The notes: generated by a model from the letters alone, not told the origin. Counted from the first letter of the stretch, positions 28,016 to 37,332 are shown. The stretch: DNA of 64,000 nt from Rhizobium sp. PP-CC-3A-592 (GCF_003217095.1 NZ_QJSR01000001.1:613716-677715); one strand, 5' to 3'. Translations and numbers: made by a program.

Positions 28016-28315
28016 CTACATCGGCACCCGCATCGTCACTTTCTTCGGCCGTCCGCCATTGCCGGGAATGAGCACCGTCACCACGCATTGTCCGTCCGAG
28101 GTCATCTGCACCGACAGGAGGTCGCCGCCGGTTTCCTCGACCACCTGCGAGGCCGCCGAGCTGCAATCGCCGGAAACGGGCGCGACCTGCAGGGCTTCCA
28201 CGTCCGCCACGGCGGCACCGGCCCCGAAGGGCGCCGCCGCCGTCGGCAGCGGAAGCACCATCAGGCTTCCGGCCAGGCTTCCGGCGAGCATCGCGATGAT
28301 CAGCGGTGACGGCAT
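28016..28315 (-). CDS. feuN: FeuN-like small periplasmic protein
   Basis: A 99-residue protein with a clear N-terminal signal peptide (hydrophobic 4-25, then A-A-A-P) and a mature part of about 70 residues containing two cysteines (G-D-C-S-S and G-Q-C-V-V), which could form a disulphide. It lies directly upstream of feuP and in the same direction, as does FeuN of Sinorhizobium, a small periplasmic protein reported to restrain FeuQ signalling. No other domain is seen. The match is by size, location and export, not by alignment, so the name is provisional. Confidence 0.6.
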   Translation of the reverse strand: MPSPLIIAMLAGSLAGSLMVLPLPTAAAPFGAGAAVADVEALQVAPVSGDCSSAASQVVEETGGDLLSVQMTSDGQCVVTVLIPGNGGRPKKVTMRVPM

Positions 28316-28493
28316 GAACGCACTTTCGCATTTCCGAGGTGTTGCGTGTGTATTAGGGGTCCCTGCCTGAATGGCGAATGAATGCGCGAGTTACGCCACT
28401 TTCTCCGCTCCGGATCAAGCCCTGATCCGCCGTCCGGTGGCAGCTTCCGGCGTGTCTTGCTGCAATTCACAGCGGCGATCCGCCCTCCCTGTC

Positions 28494-31400
28494 TCAGACC
28501 GCCAGCAGCGCCTCACCCGGAAGCCCCAGCGCCACCACCTGCCCCCGCTGCCGCACCCGCAGCGACACCTGGCTCTGCCGCGCCCCGAAATCCGCGATCT
28601 CCTGCGCCAGCGGATAGGCGAGCGCGTTCGTGGTCGTGTCGCTTGCACGCACCACCTGCGTCCCCGAAAGGATCTCGACACGATAGGACTCGACAGGTTC
28701 GTCGAGCGGCGTTTCCCCGTCGAGCCAGGCATCGGCGGAGGCACGCGCGCAGCGGATCCACCGGAGCGTCAGGTTGCCCCCGGCATCCCGCCGGGCGCTC
28801 AGATGCACCGGCGCAAGCGGCGTTTCCGCGCGCAGGCCACCGGCAAAGCTGTAGGTCTCCGCCGCACCGGCCGGCATGCCCTGCGCCTCCACGATCCAGT
28901 TGAGCGTCTGCCCGGCTTCCGCACCGCTCAGGCCCAGCGGCTGCACGGCCGCATCGAGGATCACGATCGTGGCACCGGCATCCGCACCCGCCCCCTGCGC
29001 ATCGGTCGATCCGGCAAGCCCGCGCAGCAGCCGCGACAGCCGCCAGCGTCCGGGCGCGATCTCCTCGGCCAGACCGAAGCCGAGGATTTCCCAGGCGCCG
29101 TTGCGCGACAGCACGGCCATCCGGTTTTCACCCTGAAACAGCGCGAGATCGCTGATCGACGTCAGCTCCCCCGCATGCAGGTCGAGCGTCACGGCATTCG
29201 CATGGTCGAACCGCCCGGAAACGCCGACACCGAGATCCGCGACGAGCGTCCCCGTCCGCGCCGGCCGCGCCAGTGACAGCCGCGCCGCATAGCCTTCACG
29301 CGTCGGCGAGGCCGACAGCGTCACCGACGTCCAGGGCCGCGCAAACACCGCCGCCCGCGCGAAACTGGCCGCGTCCCCGTCCGTGTAGCGCGGCAGGTCC
29401 ATCAGATGCACCAGCGGCGCGAAGGCGGCAGAGGCGCTATGGCCGTTCGCGGCCACGCGCGCCTGCGGCACGAAACGGCTGGCACCGCCCAGGACGATGC
29501 CCCGCGCCTCCACCCGGCGCACCTCGCCATCGTCGATCCGCTCGATGACGAAAGTCCCCGCCGGTCCTTCAGGGACGGTCACGATATCCCCCGGCATCGG
29601 CCCGAGCGCATTCGGCGGCAGCGCGAAGCTCAGCTGCCGGCGCCCGGCCTGATGGTCGCGCAGCGCCGCGTCCACGGCATCGGTCGCCGCCGCCTCGTGC
29701 AGCGTACCGGCCAGCGACAGCCGCAGGATGCGCTCGTTGCCGGGGGCTGCCCTGCGCGAGCGGGCCGTCGTCCGCCCATAGTCGCTTGTGGGATCGAGAT
29801 GGTCGAGGATCGCCTCGCGGGCATAGTCGCCGGCATCGCCGCGCAGGTCCTGTGTCAGGGCTGCATCCTTCACCTCCGCCAGCGTTTCGAGCCGGGTCGG
29901 CGGGCCCGCCTGCAGCAGGCGCGAGCGGAAAACGAGCCGCCCGCCCCGCTCGACCGCATCGATGCCCGCCGCCGTCATCAGCGGCTCCAGCAAATCCCGC
30001 GCCGACATCTGCTCGGCCTGCACATAGCCGCCGAGATCGCCGCAGACGAGGTCGGTGTCGCCGTCCGCAAACCGGTGATCCGCCAGAATGGCGGCGATCG
30101 TATCGGCCATCGTCGCCGTGCCCAGCCGGCCGTTCAGCCAGTGTCCCACCTGCCAGTTGCGGCCGTCCGCCCAGACGTCGAGGGCTGCGGGAAAGGCCGG
30201 CTGCGGCCGCGCGTCCCAGGTCCAGACGAACATATGGTCGGGATCGACGCCCGCAGGTGCATCCGCGCCCTGCCAGAAATCATGGCTCGCCTCCAGAAAC
30301 CGCCGCTGCACCGCATCGCTGCGCCCGCCGCCCGAAAAATACGGAACCGCACTTTCAGACGATTTCGGATCGGAGAAGACGTTCGGCTGGTTGCCCCCCT
30401 TGTCGATCGCCGGGCAGCCCGTCTCGGTGAACCAGACCGGCTTCATGCCCGGCACCCAGGCCGTCGCCACCGCCTGCTCGACGCCGCCGATGCGCTCGTG
30501 ATGCGCATTCGCCCACCATGCGCCGATGTCCTTGACGCGAAACACCCACGGCTTGCCCGCAAGCCCGTCGGTGATCGCCGAGCGGCGGCGCGTCGTCCGG
30601 TCCGCCGGGCTGGCATAGTACCAGTCGAAGCCCTCGCCGCCCGCGCTCATGGCCCGCAACACCGCCCCGTCCTCGGGCGTCCGCTGCCCGTCCGGGTTGC
30701 CCTCGGCAATGTCGCCGTCCCGCCAGTCCGACAGCGGCATGTAATTGTCGATCCCCACCGCATCGATCGCCGGCGACGCCCAGAGCGGATCGAGGTGGAA
30801 GTGGACGTCTCCCGATCCGTCGTCCGGGTGATAGCCGAAATACTCGCTCCAGTCGGCCGCATAGGTCAGCCGCGTCGCCGCCCCCACGGTCGCGCGCACA
30901 TCCTGCGCCAGCGCCGTCAGCGCTTCGACGAAGGGAAACCGCCGCGCCCCGTCGCGCAGCGTCGTCAGACCGCGCAGCTCCGAGCCGATGACGAAGCCGT
31001 CCACCCCGCCCGCATCCCGCACTAGTCGCGCATAATGCAGCACGAAAGCGCGATACCGCCCGTCCGCGCCCCCAGCCCCCCCGTTGTCGGATACCGTGGC
31101 CGTACCGCAAAACGCCGAAATCTCGCCGCGCACGGCCGGCGTTTTATCAGTGCTTCCCGGCAGACCCGGCGCCACGGCCGCCGTGATCCGCCCGCGCCAG
31201 GGATAGGCTGCCTGACGCACCCCGCCATAGGGGTCCGGCAGGGTATTGGCAGCAGAAATATCCATCATCACGAAGGGATAGAGAAACACCTCCAGCCCGC
31301 GCGCCTTGCAATCGGCGATGGCCGCCACGACGCTCCGGTCGGAGGGCGTGCCCCCATAGGCCGGGCCACCCCTATTTTGGCTGACGAGGTGCGCCCCCTC

Positions 31401-32327
31401 GCGCTCCACACCTGCGACCGACCATTCGCTGCTCTCCCGCCCACGTTCGCGCGTCTCCACGCCCGGCAGGATTTGGCACTGCCCGGCGCGCAGATCGGTG
31501 CCGAACCAGGAGACGACCAGCGCCACGCGCTTGAGGTTCGGGCACAGCGCCTGCAGCTCGTCCAGCGAGGCCTGCCAGTCCGTCTCGCCGTGAAAGACGT
31601 TGCGGTTGACGATGCGGGCCTCCCCCGGCCCGGTCTTCTCCTGCACCGGCGCCGGGTCGTAGCCATGCTCCGTCGCACCGGGAATGATCGTCACCGCGCG
31701 GATCTGCGTCTCAAGCCGGCCGACGGGGCGGATGACCTCGACATGCAGCAGCGGAATCCGGTTGCCGTAAGGCCCGAGCGGCAGCCGCTCGAAGACCACA
31801 TAGGCCAGCCCGCGATAGGCCGGCGTCTCGCCCAACGCCTGCTTCGCCGATATCAGCGGATCGAGCGCCTGGCTCTCGGCTCCGGTATGGAGCCGCATCT
31901 CGACGGTCGAGAGATCGAGTTCGCGCCCGTCGGCCCAGACGCGCCGGATCCCGGCGATTGGCCCTTCGCAAAGGCCGAGCGCGATGTTCGCGAAATAGCG
32001 GAAGGTCTCGACGCGCGGCCCGCTCGCCTTGCCACCCTGCCGCTCGCGATGCACCTGCTCCTCGAAACGCGTCGCCCAGATCAGCGTCCCCCCGATCCGC
32101 ATCGTCCCGTAGACGCGCGGAATGGCCGTGCCTTCCTCCGCGCCGGGCACGCGGGCATCGCCCAGCCGCGCGCCGGTCACGGTCGTCATGCCGTTGAGGA
32201 TCGAGCGGTCGATGGCAGAGCCCGCCAGCGCGCCGGCCGCCCGCCCGACGATCGCGCCCAGCGGCCCGAACACGCTGCCGAGCGCTGCCCCCGCCGCCTG
32301 CAGAAGAATGGTCGCCATCTCTCTCAA
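28494..32327 (-). CDS. GTA megatron (gp15-like) hub/host-contact protein
   Basis: A 1277-residue protein, the largest of the cluster, matching the RcGTA gp15 type that forms the tail-tip megatron. An N-terminal hydrophobic start (A-T-I-L-L-Q-A-A-G-A-A-L-G) leads to a phage-tail-protein domain, a TIM-barrel glycoside-hydrolase-like region (about 400-700, with Y-Y-A-S-P-A-D and W-F-T-E-T-G-C-P-A-I-D-K-G) and a C-terminal fibronectin-like domain. It would contact and puncture the recipient envelope. Its start overlaps the peptidase stop by four bases. An ATG three codons in (32318) is an alternative. Confidence 0.9.
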   Translation of the reverse strand: MREMATILLQAAGAALGSVFGPLGAIVGRAAGALAGSAIDRSILNGMTTVTGARLGDARVPGAEEGTAIPRVYGTMRIGGTLIWATRFEEQVHRERQGGKASGPRVETFRYFANIALGLCEGPIAGIRRVWADGRELDLSTVEMRLHTGAESQALDPLISAKQALGETPAYRGLAYVVFERLPLGPYGNRIPLLHVEVIRPVGRLETQIRAVTIIPGATEHGYDPAPVQEKTGPGEARIVNRNVFHGETDWQASLDELQALCPNLKRVALVVSWFGTDLRAGQCQILPGVETRERGRESSEWSVAGVEREGAHLVSQNRGGPAYGGTPSDRSVVAAIADCKARGLEVFLYPFVMMDISAANTLPDPYGGVRQAAYPWRGRITAAVAPGLPGSTDKTPAVRGEISAFCGTATVSDNGGAGGADGRYRAFVLHYARLVRDAGGVDGFVIGSELRGLTTLRDGARRFPFVEALTALAQDVRATVGAATRLTYAADWSEYFGYHPDDGSGDVHFHLDPLWASPAIDAVGIDNYMPLSDWRDGDIAEGNPDGQRTPEDGAVLRAMSAGGEGFDWYYASPADRTTRRRSAITDGLAGKPWVFRVKDIGAWWANAHHERIGGVEQAVATAWVPGMKPVWFTETGCPAIDKGGNQPNVFSDPKSSESAVPYFSGGGRSDAVQRRFLEASHDFWQGADAPAGVDPDHMFVWTWDARPQPAFPAALDVWADGRNWQVGHWLNGRLGTATMADTIAAILADHRFADGDTDLVCGDLGGYVQAEQMSARDLLEPLMTAAGIDAVERGGRLVFRSRLLQAGPPTRLETLAEVKDAALTQDLRGDAGDYAREAILDHLDPTSDYGRTTARSRRAAPGNERILRLSLAGTLHEAAATDAVDAALRDHQAGRRQLSFALPPNALGPMPGDIVTVPEGPAGTFVIERIDDGEVRRVEARGIVLGGASRFVPQARVAANGHSASAAFAPLVHLMDLPRYTDGDAASFARAAVFARPWTSVTLSASPTREGYAARLSLARPARTGTLVADLGVGVSGRFDHANAVTLDLHAGELTSISDLALFQGENRMAVLSRNGAWEILGFGLAEEIAPGRWRLSRLLRGLAGSTDAQGAGADAGATIVILDAAVQPLGLSGAEAGQTLNWIVEAQGMPAGAAETYSFAGGLRAETPLAPVHLSARRDAGGNLTLRWIRCARASADAWLDGETPLDEPVESYRVEILSGTQVVRASDTTTNALAYPLAQEIADFGARQSQVSLRVRQRGQVVALGLPGEALLAV

Positions 32328-32800
32328 ACCTTCTCGGGAAAGCGGAAGACGCCGGCAATCCGCCGCCGCCAGGAAGGCACCAGCGCCGATTCCACGACGC
32401 TCGCCTGCTCATAGGCGTGGATGAAGCGCGCTGTGCCGGGATCTTCAGACGCGCTAAAGATCCCCGCATGCTTGGCCGGCATGCCCAGCCGCCAGCGGAA
32501 GAGCAGGAGGTCGCCCGGCAGCATCGCGCAGAGGTCGATGGGCGGCCCCATGGCCCGCGTCGCCGCGTCCCACAGCCGGTCCTCCCCGCTCCGCTCCGCC
32601 CAGTCCGGCCGGTAGGGCGGCGGCGTCTCCGGTTCCGCGCCATGGATATCGCGCCAGATACCGCGCACCAGCCCCAGGCAATCGCAGCCCACACCCTTTA
32701 GGCTCGCCTGATGCCGGTAGGGCGTGCCCAGCCAGTCCCGCGCCGTGGCCAGCACCTGAAGGCGCATGGACTCGTCATGCAAACAACGGTCGTCCGTCAT
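32324..32800 (-). CDS. GTA NlpC/P60 cell-wall peptidase (gp14-like)
   Basis: A 158-residue NlpC/P60-family peptidase: catalytic Cys in V-G-C-D-C-L-G-L-V-R-G, and His in A-K-H-A-G-I-F. In RcGTA-like particles this tail protein opens peptidoglycan during DNA entry. The start at 32800 overlaps the gp13-like gene by 26 bp; an ATG at 32767 would remove eleven residues. The order gp12-gp13-gp14-gp15 is conserved. Confidence 0.9.
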   Translation of the reverse strand: MTDDRCLHDESMRLQVLATARDWLGTPYRHQASLKGVGCDCLGLVRGIWRDIHGAEPETPPPYRPDWAERSGEDRLWDAATRAMGPPIDLCAMLPGDLLLFRWRLGMPAKHAGIFSASEDPGTARFIHAYEQASVVESALVPSWRRRIAGVFRFPEKV

Positions 32801-33662
32801 GCACCGTCTCCCCATCCGCATAGCCATAGGAAAAGTCGCTGCCCGGCATGTGCGGGAAGCCGCGAAAGTTGAGCGCGTTGGCAAACCGGTCGCGGCAGGT
32901 GGCAAAGCTCTTGTCGCACCCCATGGTCACCGTGAGCGTATCGCCCGCCGACAGCGGCACCGGCGGCGGCAGCCACAGGGTGAGCCGCACCGTTGCTCCA
33001 TCAAGCTCGACAACGTGATCCTCGACATCGCAGGTCCAACCAACATTCGCCCCGCTCGTCATGCGGATGAGGCCGTAGCGATAGGCCCCGACGGCGGCCG
33101 AAAGACCGGACACGACCAGCCCGACATCGCCGGCAACCTCGAGGATCACGCCCGTCTCGCTCCGTCCGGCAAGGCTCGCGCCGCATCGGGCATCGCCGAA
33201 AGCGGCATCGCATCGCCGCCCGTAACTGCGGCCCTGCACTTCGCTGAGCCGGTGCGTCAGGCTGCGAAGCTCGGCGCGAAAGGCGCCGCCCGCCCGCATC
33301 ACCTCGCCGATATCCTGCACGGTCAAAAGCATATGCTGCTCGGGCGCCTGCCAGTTGACCACAAACTGCTCGACCCGCGCGCCGTCATAGCGCCCCGCCG
33401 CCACATCGGCCTCGCTGATGGCAGCGCTCGAAAAGCCGCCCGTCACCTCGCCCGCATCCGCCGCCAGCCCCGCCGCCGCTTCCGTCTCGCTCGCGCGAAA
33501 ACCGCTTGCGGCCAGAAAGTCGGTGCCAGTGAAGCGGAGATCGCGGTCATGCTCGGTAAAGCCGATGACCACGCCATCGCGCCGCGTCACCCGCCAGCCA
33601 TGGCACACCGTCGTCGCATCGCCGGCCAGATGTGCCGCCAGCGTGTCCGGAATCTCTCTCAT
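32775..33662 (-). CDS. GTA hub protein (gp13-like, DUF2163)
   Basis: A 295-residue protein of the DUF2163 / phage BR0599-like family, which forms the tail hub of RcGTA. It has the family-typical early motif V-C-H-G-W-R-V-T-R-R-D-G and a cysteine-rich later region (R-R-C-D-A-A-F-G-D-A-R-C-G and C-R-D-R-F-A-N-A-L-N-F-R-G-F-P-H-M-P-G), plausible metal/Fe-S ligands. Overlaps the gp12-like stop by ATGA at 33659-33662. Confidence 0.92.
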   Translation of the reverse strand: MREIPDTLAAHLAGDATTVCHGWRVTRRDGVVIGFTEHDRDLRFTGTDFLAASGFRASETEAAAGLAADAGEVTGGFSSAAISEADVAAGRYDGARVEQFVVNWQAPEQHMLLTVQDIGEVMRAGGAFRAELRSLTHRLSEVQGRSYGRRCDAAFGDARCGASLAGRSETGVILEVAGDVGLVVSGLSAAVGAYRYGLIRMTSGANVGWTCDVEDHVVELDGATVRLTLWLPPPVPLSAGDTLTVTMGCDKSFATCRDRFANALNFRGFPHMPGSDFSYGYADGETVHDGRPLFA

Positions 33663-34300
33663 GGCCGGATCTCCACCAGCGGAATGGTCGGAATGCGCCC
33701 GGCCTGAAACTGCGCCAGATCCACGTCGATCCGGTCGGTGTCGAAGCGCACCGGCACGTCGAATTCGAAACCCGCCCGCACCAAAGCCCCCGCAGGCGGC
33801 ACATGCCCGGCCGCAAACGTCACCATCCCCGTGGTCGCATCCAGCGCCAGATGCTCGCCCGCCACATCAGCGCCGTTCACGGTTACCAGCAGCGTCCCCG
33901 CCACCGGCTTCACGATATCGCGCACCGTGCCGCCGCCCGCATCCGCATAGGTCTTGGTCAGTTGAAAGCGATCCGTCGTCCCGTTGCCGGTCCCGATCGC
34001 CTGATCGCTCGCCGTCACCGCCCGTCCCGGCGGCCCGGAGCGGAAATCCACCGGATCGCGGAAGCGAAACCCGTGCAACTGTCCGGACCGTGCCTCGAAG
34101 AAAGCGAGAACCGCATAGAGATCGTCGATCTCGCGGAGGCCGGACCCCGCATCATAGTGCCGCCGCGCGTCCCGCCAGCGGTTGTTGCGGTTCTCCCGCC
34201 CGTTTGACAGGCTGACGATATCCGTTCGGCGCACCGGCCCACCGCTGGTCCCCAGCGCCAGCCGCATCGGAAACCGCACCTCGTGAAATCCCTGATCCAT
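33659..34300 (-). CDS. GTA distal tail protein (gp12-like, DUF2460)
   Basis: A 213-residue protein of the DUF2460 / TIGR02217 family, the distal tail protein at the baseplate of RcGTA. Early motif F-H-E-V-R-F-P is typical of the family, as is the A-V-L-A-F-F-E-A-R-S-G-Q-L-H-G-F-R-F-R-D segment. GAGGAC before the start serves as ribosome binding site. Followed directly by gp13-like. Confidence 0.92.
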   Translation of the reverse strand: MDQGFHEVRFPMRLALGTSGGPVRRTDIVSLSNGRENRNNRWRDARRHYDAGSGLREIDDLYAVLAFFEARSGQLHGFRFRDPVDFRSGPPGRAVTASDQAIGTGNGTTDRFQLTKTYADAGGGTVRDIVKPVAGTLLVTVNGADVAGEHLALDATTGMVTFAAGHVPPAGALVRAGFEFDVPVRFDTDRIDVDLAQFQAGRIPTIPLVEIRP

Positions 34301-34312
34301 ATCAAGTCCTCT

Positions 34313-34873
34313 TCAAACACCCCGCCGCCCGCGCCCGACGGTGCGGGTCAGCATGGCCGCGATCTGCCCTTCCGAGCGGCGAAAACTGTCGGCGTCGCTC
34401 GCCGTCACGTTGAACACCACGTTCGGCACAATGCCTGCCGTCACGCCCGCGCCCGGCATGGGCGCGGCCGCATTCCCGGCAACGGACGAACCCCCGCCAC
34501 CCGCTGCACCGCCCGCCGAAAGCCCCGACAGAAACCGCGGCGTCGCAAGGCTTCCACTGCCCGTGAACGGCGCCGCGCCACCCGCGCCCGCCCCCTGCGC
34601 CAACCCATCGAACACCGCCCCGATCCCGGTGGACACCGCATCCTGCAACGGCTTCAGCCCCGCGGACAGCGCGATATCGACCAGCCGAAGCCCGGTGCTC
34701 TTCAGGATATCGTCGAGCCCCTTTCCACCGCGCACGGCGCTCGAAAGCGCGCTCGTCATCGCCGAACCGAACCGGCCGGCACTGCGCTCAAGATCGGCGA
34801 GCACCGCATCCAGCGCTTTACCCTCTGCAATCATCGCGGGGAAATCGCCGCCACTGTCCGCCTCATCCGCCAT
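34313..34873 (-). CDS. GTA tape-measure protein (gp11-like)
   Basis: About 186 residues, short for a tail tape measure but similar to the compact RcGTA one (about 220). It starts M-A-D-E-A-D after a strong AGGAGG five bases upstream; an ATG at 34894 would add seven residues. The first half is alpha-helical, the middle is Gly/Ala-rich with hydrophobic stretches, and the end is basic with G-R-G-R-R-G. Short length implies a short tail, as in GTAs. Confidence 0.85.
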   Translation of the reverse strand: MADEADSGGDFPAMIAEGKALDAVLADLERSAGRFGSAMTSALSSAVRGGKGLDDILKSTGLRLVDIALSAGLKPLQDAVSTGIGAVFDGLAQGAGAGGAAPFTGSGSLATPRFLSGLSAGGAAGGGGSSVAGNAAAPMPGAGVTAGIVPNVVFNVTASDADSFRRSEGQIAAMLTRTVGRGRRGV

Positions 34874-35099
34874 ATCCGCCTCCTGTGCCGTCATCGTCTG
34901 GAAATTGCATCATCATCCGGGAAAGCCCGGCGCGGTCGGGGGCCGCGCCCTTTCGCACACCAAGGCCCAGAGCTGCCGCCAATTCCCTCGGGGTCATCCG
35001 CCAGAAATCACGCGCCGGCAGCCGCAGACGGGAAAGGCCAGCCTCCATGGCCGCCTCCCAGGGAAAGGGCGCCGGTGCCGCCCCGTCCTCGCCGTCCAC
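34863..35099 (-). CDS. GTA tail assembly chaperone (gp10.1-like, TIGR02216)
   Basis: A 78-residue protein of the rcc01693-like family found between gp10 and the tape measure in RcGTA-type clusters. The diagnostic motif is F-W-x-M-T-P-R-E-L-A-A-A-L-G. It starts at a GTG (35099), six bases after the previous stop, and overlaps the tape-measure start by 11 bases. Confidence 0.85.
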   Translation of the reverse strand: MDGEDGAAPAPFPWEAAMEAGLSRLRLPARDFWRMTPRELAAALGLGVRKGAAPDRAGLSRMMMQFPDDDGTGGGYGG

Positions 35100-35104
35100 G
35101 GCGC

Positions 35105-35476
35105 TCAGGGGTCCGGCCGCGCGCCATCCTCGGGTTCACCGCCGAAGGCTGCGGTCAGAAGCTCGCCCACCAGCCGCGCCAGACCCGCCAGCCCGCCCTC
35201 GACGGACATGCCTGCGACGTCCTCGTCGGACACGATATTGCCGCCCCCGCGCAGGCCGATCGCGAGGATCGCGATCAGATCCTCCGCCTTCAGCCCGCCG
35301 GCCAGAAAACGCCGCGCCAAGGCGGCAAGGCTATCGGCGGCAAAGGCGGTTTCCAGTTCCGCAAGGCTGCCGAGCGTCAGGCAGAGGATACGGCGCTCGC
35401 CGTCGATCACGGCCTCCACCTCGCCGCGATGCCGGTTCGCGCGCCCGGTCACGCGTCTCTCACGCGGCCGCATCAC
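35105..35476 (-). CDS. GTA family protein gp10-like (tail assembly)
   Basis: A 123-residue protein of the GTA gp10/DUF3356 type, with the internal G-L-K-A-E-D-L-I-A-I-L-A-I-G-L-R-G-G-G motif. It overlaps the tail-tube stop by ATGA (35473-35476). Together with the following small gene it probably forms the tail assembly chaperone pair of the cluster. The exact role in particle assembly is inferred from position. Confidence 0.85.
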   Translation of the reverse strand: MMRPRERRVTGRANRHRGEVEAVIDGERRILCLTLGSLAELETAFAADSLAALARRFLAGGLKAEDLIAILAIGLRGGGNIVSDEDVAGMSVEGGLAGLARLVGELLTAAFGGEPEDGARPDP

Positions 35477-35880
35477 GCCACCACGAAGCTGAGCGGACCG
35501 GCCGATTCCAGCGCCGCCTCGAACTGGACTTCGCCATTGTGCTGGCCGCTATATTCCAGAGTCGTCAGCTGGAAGAGGCCGCTCACCGTGCCGAAATCCG
35601 GGATGATCACCTGCCAGATCAGGATCGCGCCCGAAAAGAACGTCGAGCGCACCAGCGCGTCGGACGCCTGATCCTTGAAAATGCCGGCACCGGCGATCGA
35701 TGCGCGCTGCACGCCCGCCCCGCCCAGCAGTTCGCGCCAGCGCCCGCCGGATTCCGCGTCGGTCACGTCGACCGTCTCCGCATTGAACGCCAGCCGCTTC
35801 GACCGCAGCCCGGCCACGGTCGTAAACCCGCCGCCGGTCTCGATCTTCAGCAGAATATCCTTGCCCTTCTGCGCCACCAT
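35473..35880 (-). CDS. GTA major tail protein (gp9-like, TP901-1 family)
   Basis: A 135-residue tail-tube protein. The start at 35880 (M-V-A-Q-K-G-K-D) is favoured by AGGGAC upstream; a longer frame reaches 35904. The A-F-N-A-E-T-V-D-V-T-D motif and C-terminal beta-rich half are typical of TP901-1-type major tail proteins, the tube subunit of siphophage and GTA tails. Confidence 0.92.
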   Translation of the reverse strand: MVAQKGKDILLKIETGGGFTTVAGLRSKRLAFNAETVDVTDAESGGRWRELLGGAGVQRASIAGAGIFKDQASDALVRSTFFSGAILIWQVIIPDFGTVSGLFQLTTLEYSGQHNGEVQFEAALESAGPLSFVVA

Positions 35881-35934
35881 CGGCTCGTCCCTTTCCGTGT
35901 GCATTCGGTTGGTTACATCAGGCCCGGCGCTCGC

Positions 35935-36354
35935 TCAGCCCATCGGCTCGGTCACGGCGCGAAACCGCATCACCGCCACATGCCCCCGCGCCGCGCCGTC
36001 GCGCGCCGTGCGGGTGCCCTCATGCCGCAGGTTGACAAGATGATGGTCGGCAAGCGAGAGGCCCGCATCGTGCAGCAGCGCCCGCACGCGGCCCGCAATG
36101 TCCTGCACCACCCGGTTGCCGCCCTCTGCCCCGCGCACCTCGATCGTCATCGCGTGCTCCTCGCCCGGCTCGCTCGCCGTCGACCAGTCGCTGCTCTCGA
36201 TCCCGGCAAGGCGCAGATACGGGTGCTCCGCCCGCTCCAGCAGCCGATCATGAATGCCGCCATCCCCCAGCAACGCCAAAAGGGCCGCATCGCCCGAAAG
36301 CGTTGCAAACACGGCCGCCTGCAGCGCATTCCCCGCACTCATGACCCCGCTCAT
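35935..36354 (-). CDS. GTA tail terminator/connector (gp8-like, DUF3168)
   Basis: A 139-residue DUF3168 protein (M-S-G-V-M-S-A-G-N-A-L-Q start). The start at 36354 overlaps the previous gene by ATGA; an ATG eight codons earlier exists. Members form the tail-completion ring joining connector and tail tube. The V-F-A-T-L-S-G-D-A-A-L-L-A-L-L-G segment is characteristic. Confidence 0.9.
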   Translation of the reverse strand: MSGVMSAGNALQAAVFATLSGDAALLALLGDGGIHDRLLERAEHPYLRLAGIESSDWSTASEPGEEHAMTIEVRGAEGGNRVVQDIAGRVRALLHDAGLSLADHHLVNLRHEGTRTARDGAARGHVAVMRFRAVTEPMG

Positions 36355-36686
36355 ATCAAGGTCTCCCGGCAGCGGCACACGAGGTAGCGCCGGCTCTCAT
36401 CCGGATCGAACGCCGACAAGACGACAAACAGCCGCGCCCCCTTGCGAAAGCGCATGCCGGCGGACACGTCCGTGCGATGCCGGATCCACACGTCATGCTC
36501 GACATCGCAAACCCCCTCGTCGCGCCGCTCGCCGGTCAGCGCCCCGCGCGGCTCGATCAGCGTCCACAGCGCGCCGGCGCTCGCAAAGGTCCGCGAAATG
36601 CCGCCCTGCCCGTCCGGCGTCTCCACCGGCCTTTCCAGTTCCATCCGTGCCGTCATGCGGCCTGGGTCGATCGTGTCGGTGCGCAT
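36351..36686 (-). CDS. GTA head-tail adaptor (gp7-like)
   Basis: A 111-residue head closure/adaptor protein of the phage SPP1 gp16/DUF1506-like fold group. It contains the R-M-E-L-E-R-P-V-E-T-P-D-G-Q-G-G early segment and W-I-R-H-R-T-D-V later, as in HK97-type head-tail joining proteins. It follows the gp6-like gene by two bases. Confidence 0.88.
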   Translation of the reverse strand: MRTDTIDPGRMTARMELERPVETPDGQGGISRTFASAGALWTLIEPRGALTGERRDEGVCDVEHDVWIRHRTDVSAGMRFRKGARLFVVLSAFDPDESRRYLVCRCRETLI

Positions 36687-36688
36687 GG

Positions 36689-37258
36689 TCAGAGCTTCAT
36701 CCGACGGAAGGGTGCGACCAGCCGATCGTAGCCGGCCGGCACGTCCGCCGGCTGATCGCCGGGGGCAACGGCACCGCGATAGGCGTAGAGCAGCGCCAGA
36801 TGCAGGAGCAACGCCCGCTTCAGCGAGGCCGGCACCTCTGCCCCCGTCGTGCCGAAGCCGGCGGTGAAGTCGATCTCGATGCCGTTCACCGCCCGCGCTG
36901 TTTCCAGCGCCACCGGCAGGAACAGGCGTGCCGGAAGCGCCGCGCCATCCAGCACGAACCCCGTCATATCCGCCTCGAACGGCGCCCCCAGCGCGTCATA
37001 GCCGGTGATCGTCTCGATGCTGACGATGGGCCCCCGCCCGATCTCCAGCACGGAGGCATCCGGCCATGCATCGAGGTAGAGGCGGAAGCTGCGGGCGATC
37101 AGCACGAGGCCGGTCGTCCGTTCCAGATGGTCGCGCACGGTGGTGATGAGGTCGGCGATCACGGCATCGTCGGCCGTGTCGTCGACGCGCAGATGCGCCC
37201 GCGCTTCGGCAAGCGTCAACGGCTCGCCCACCGGCGGCGCCAGTTCGGCAATGGTCAT
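36689..37258 (-). CDS. GTA head-tail connector (gp6-like)
   Basis: A 189-residue phage gp6-like (phiE125 gp8 type) connector. The N-terminal L-T-L-A-E-A-R-A-H-L-R-V-D helix is the family hallmark; it forms the connector ring below the portal. GGAG precedes the start. Immediately upstream is the capsid gene. Confidence 0.92.
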   Translation of the reverse strand: MTIAELAPPVGEPLTLAEARAHLRVDDTADDAVIADLITTVRDHLERTTGLVLIARSFRLYLDAWPDASVLEIGRGPIVSIETITGYDALGAPFEADMTGFVLDGAALPARLFLPVALETARAVNGIEIDFTAGFGTTGAEVPASLKRALLLHLALLYAYRGAVAPGDQPADVPAGYDRLVAPFRRMKL

Positions 37259-37332
37259 GGATATCTCCGGTCTGGATAAGGGATGTGGTACGGGCGGCGG
37301 GCTCCGTCCGCCGCCCTAAAGCGCCTGATCGA

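Noticed and set aside
28411-28429. GTA cluster terminator (CGGATCA/TGATCCG)
   Set aside because: Stem is only 7 bp without a T-tract on the minus strand, so I do not call it a terminator.
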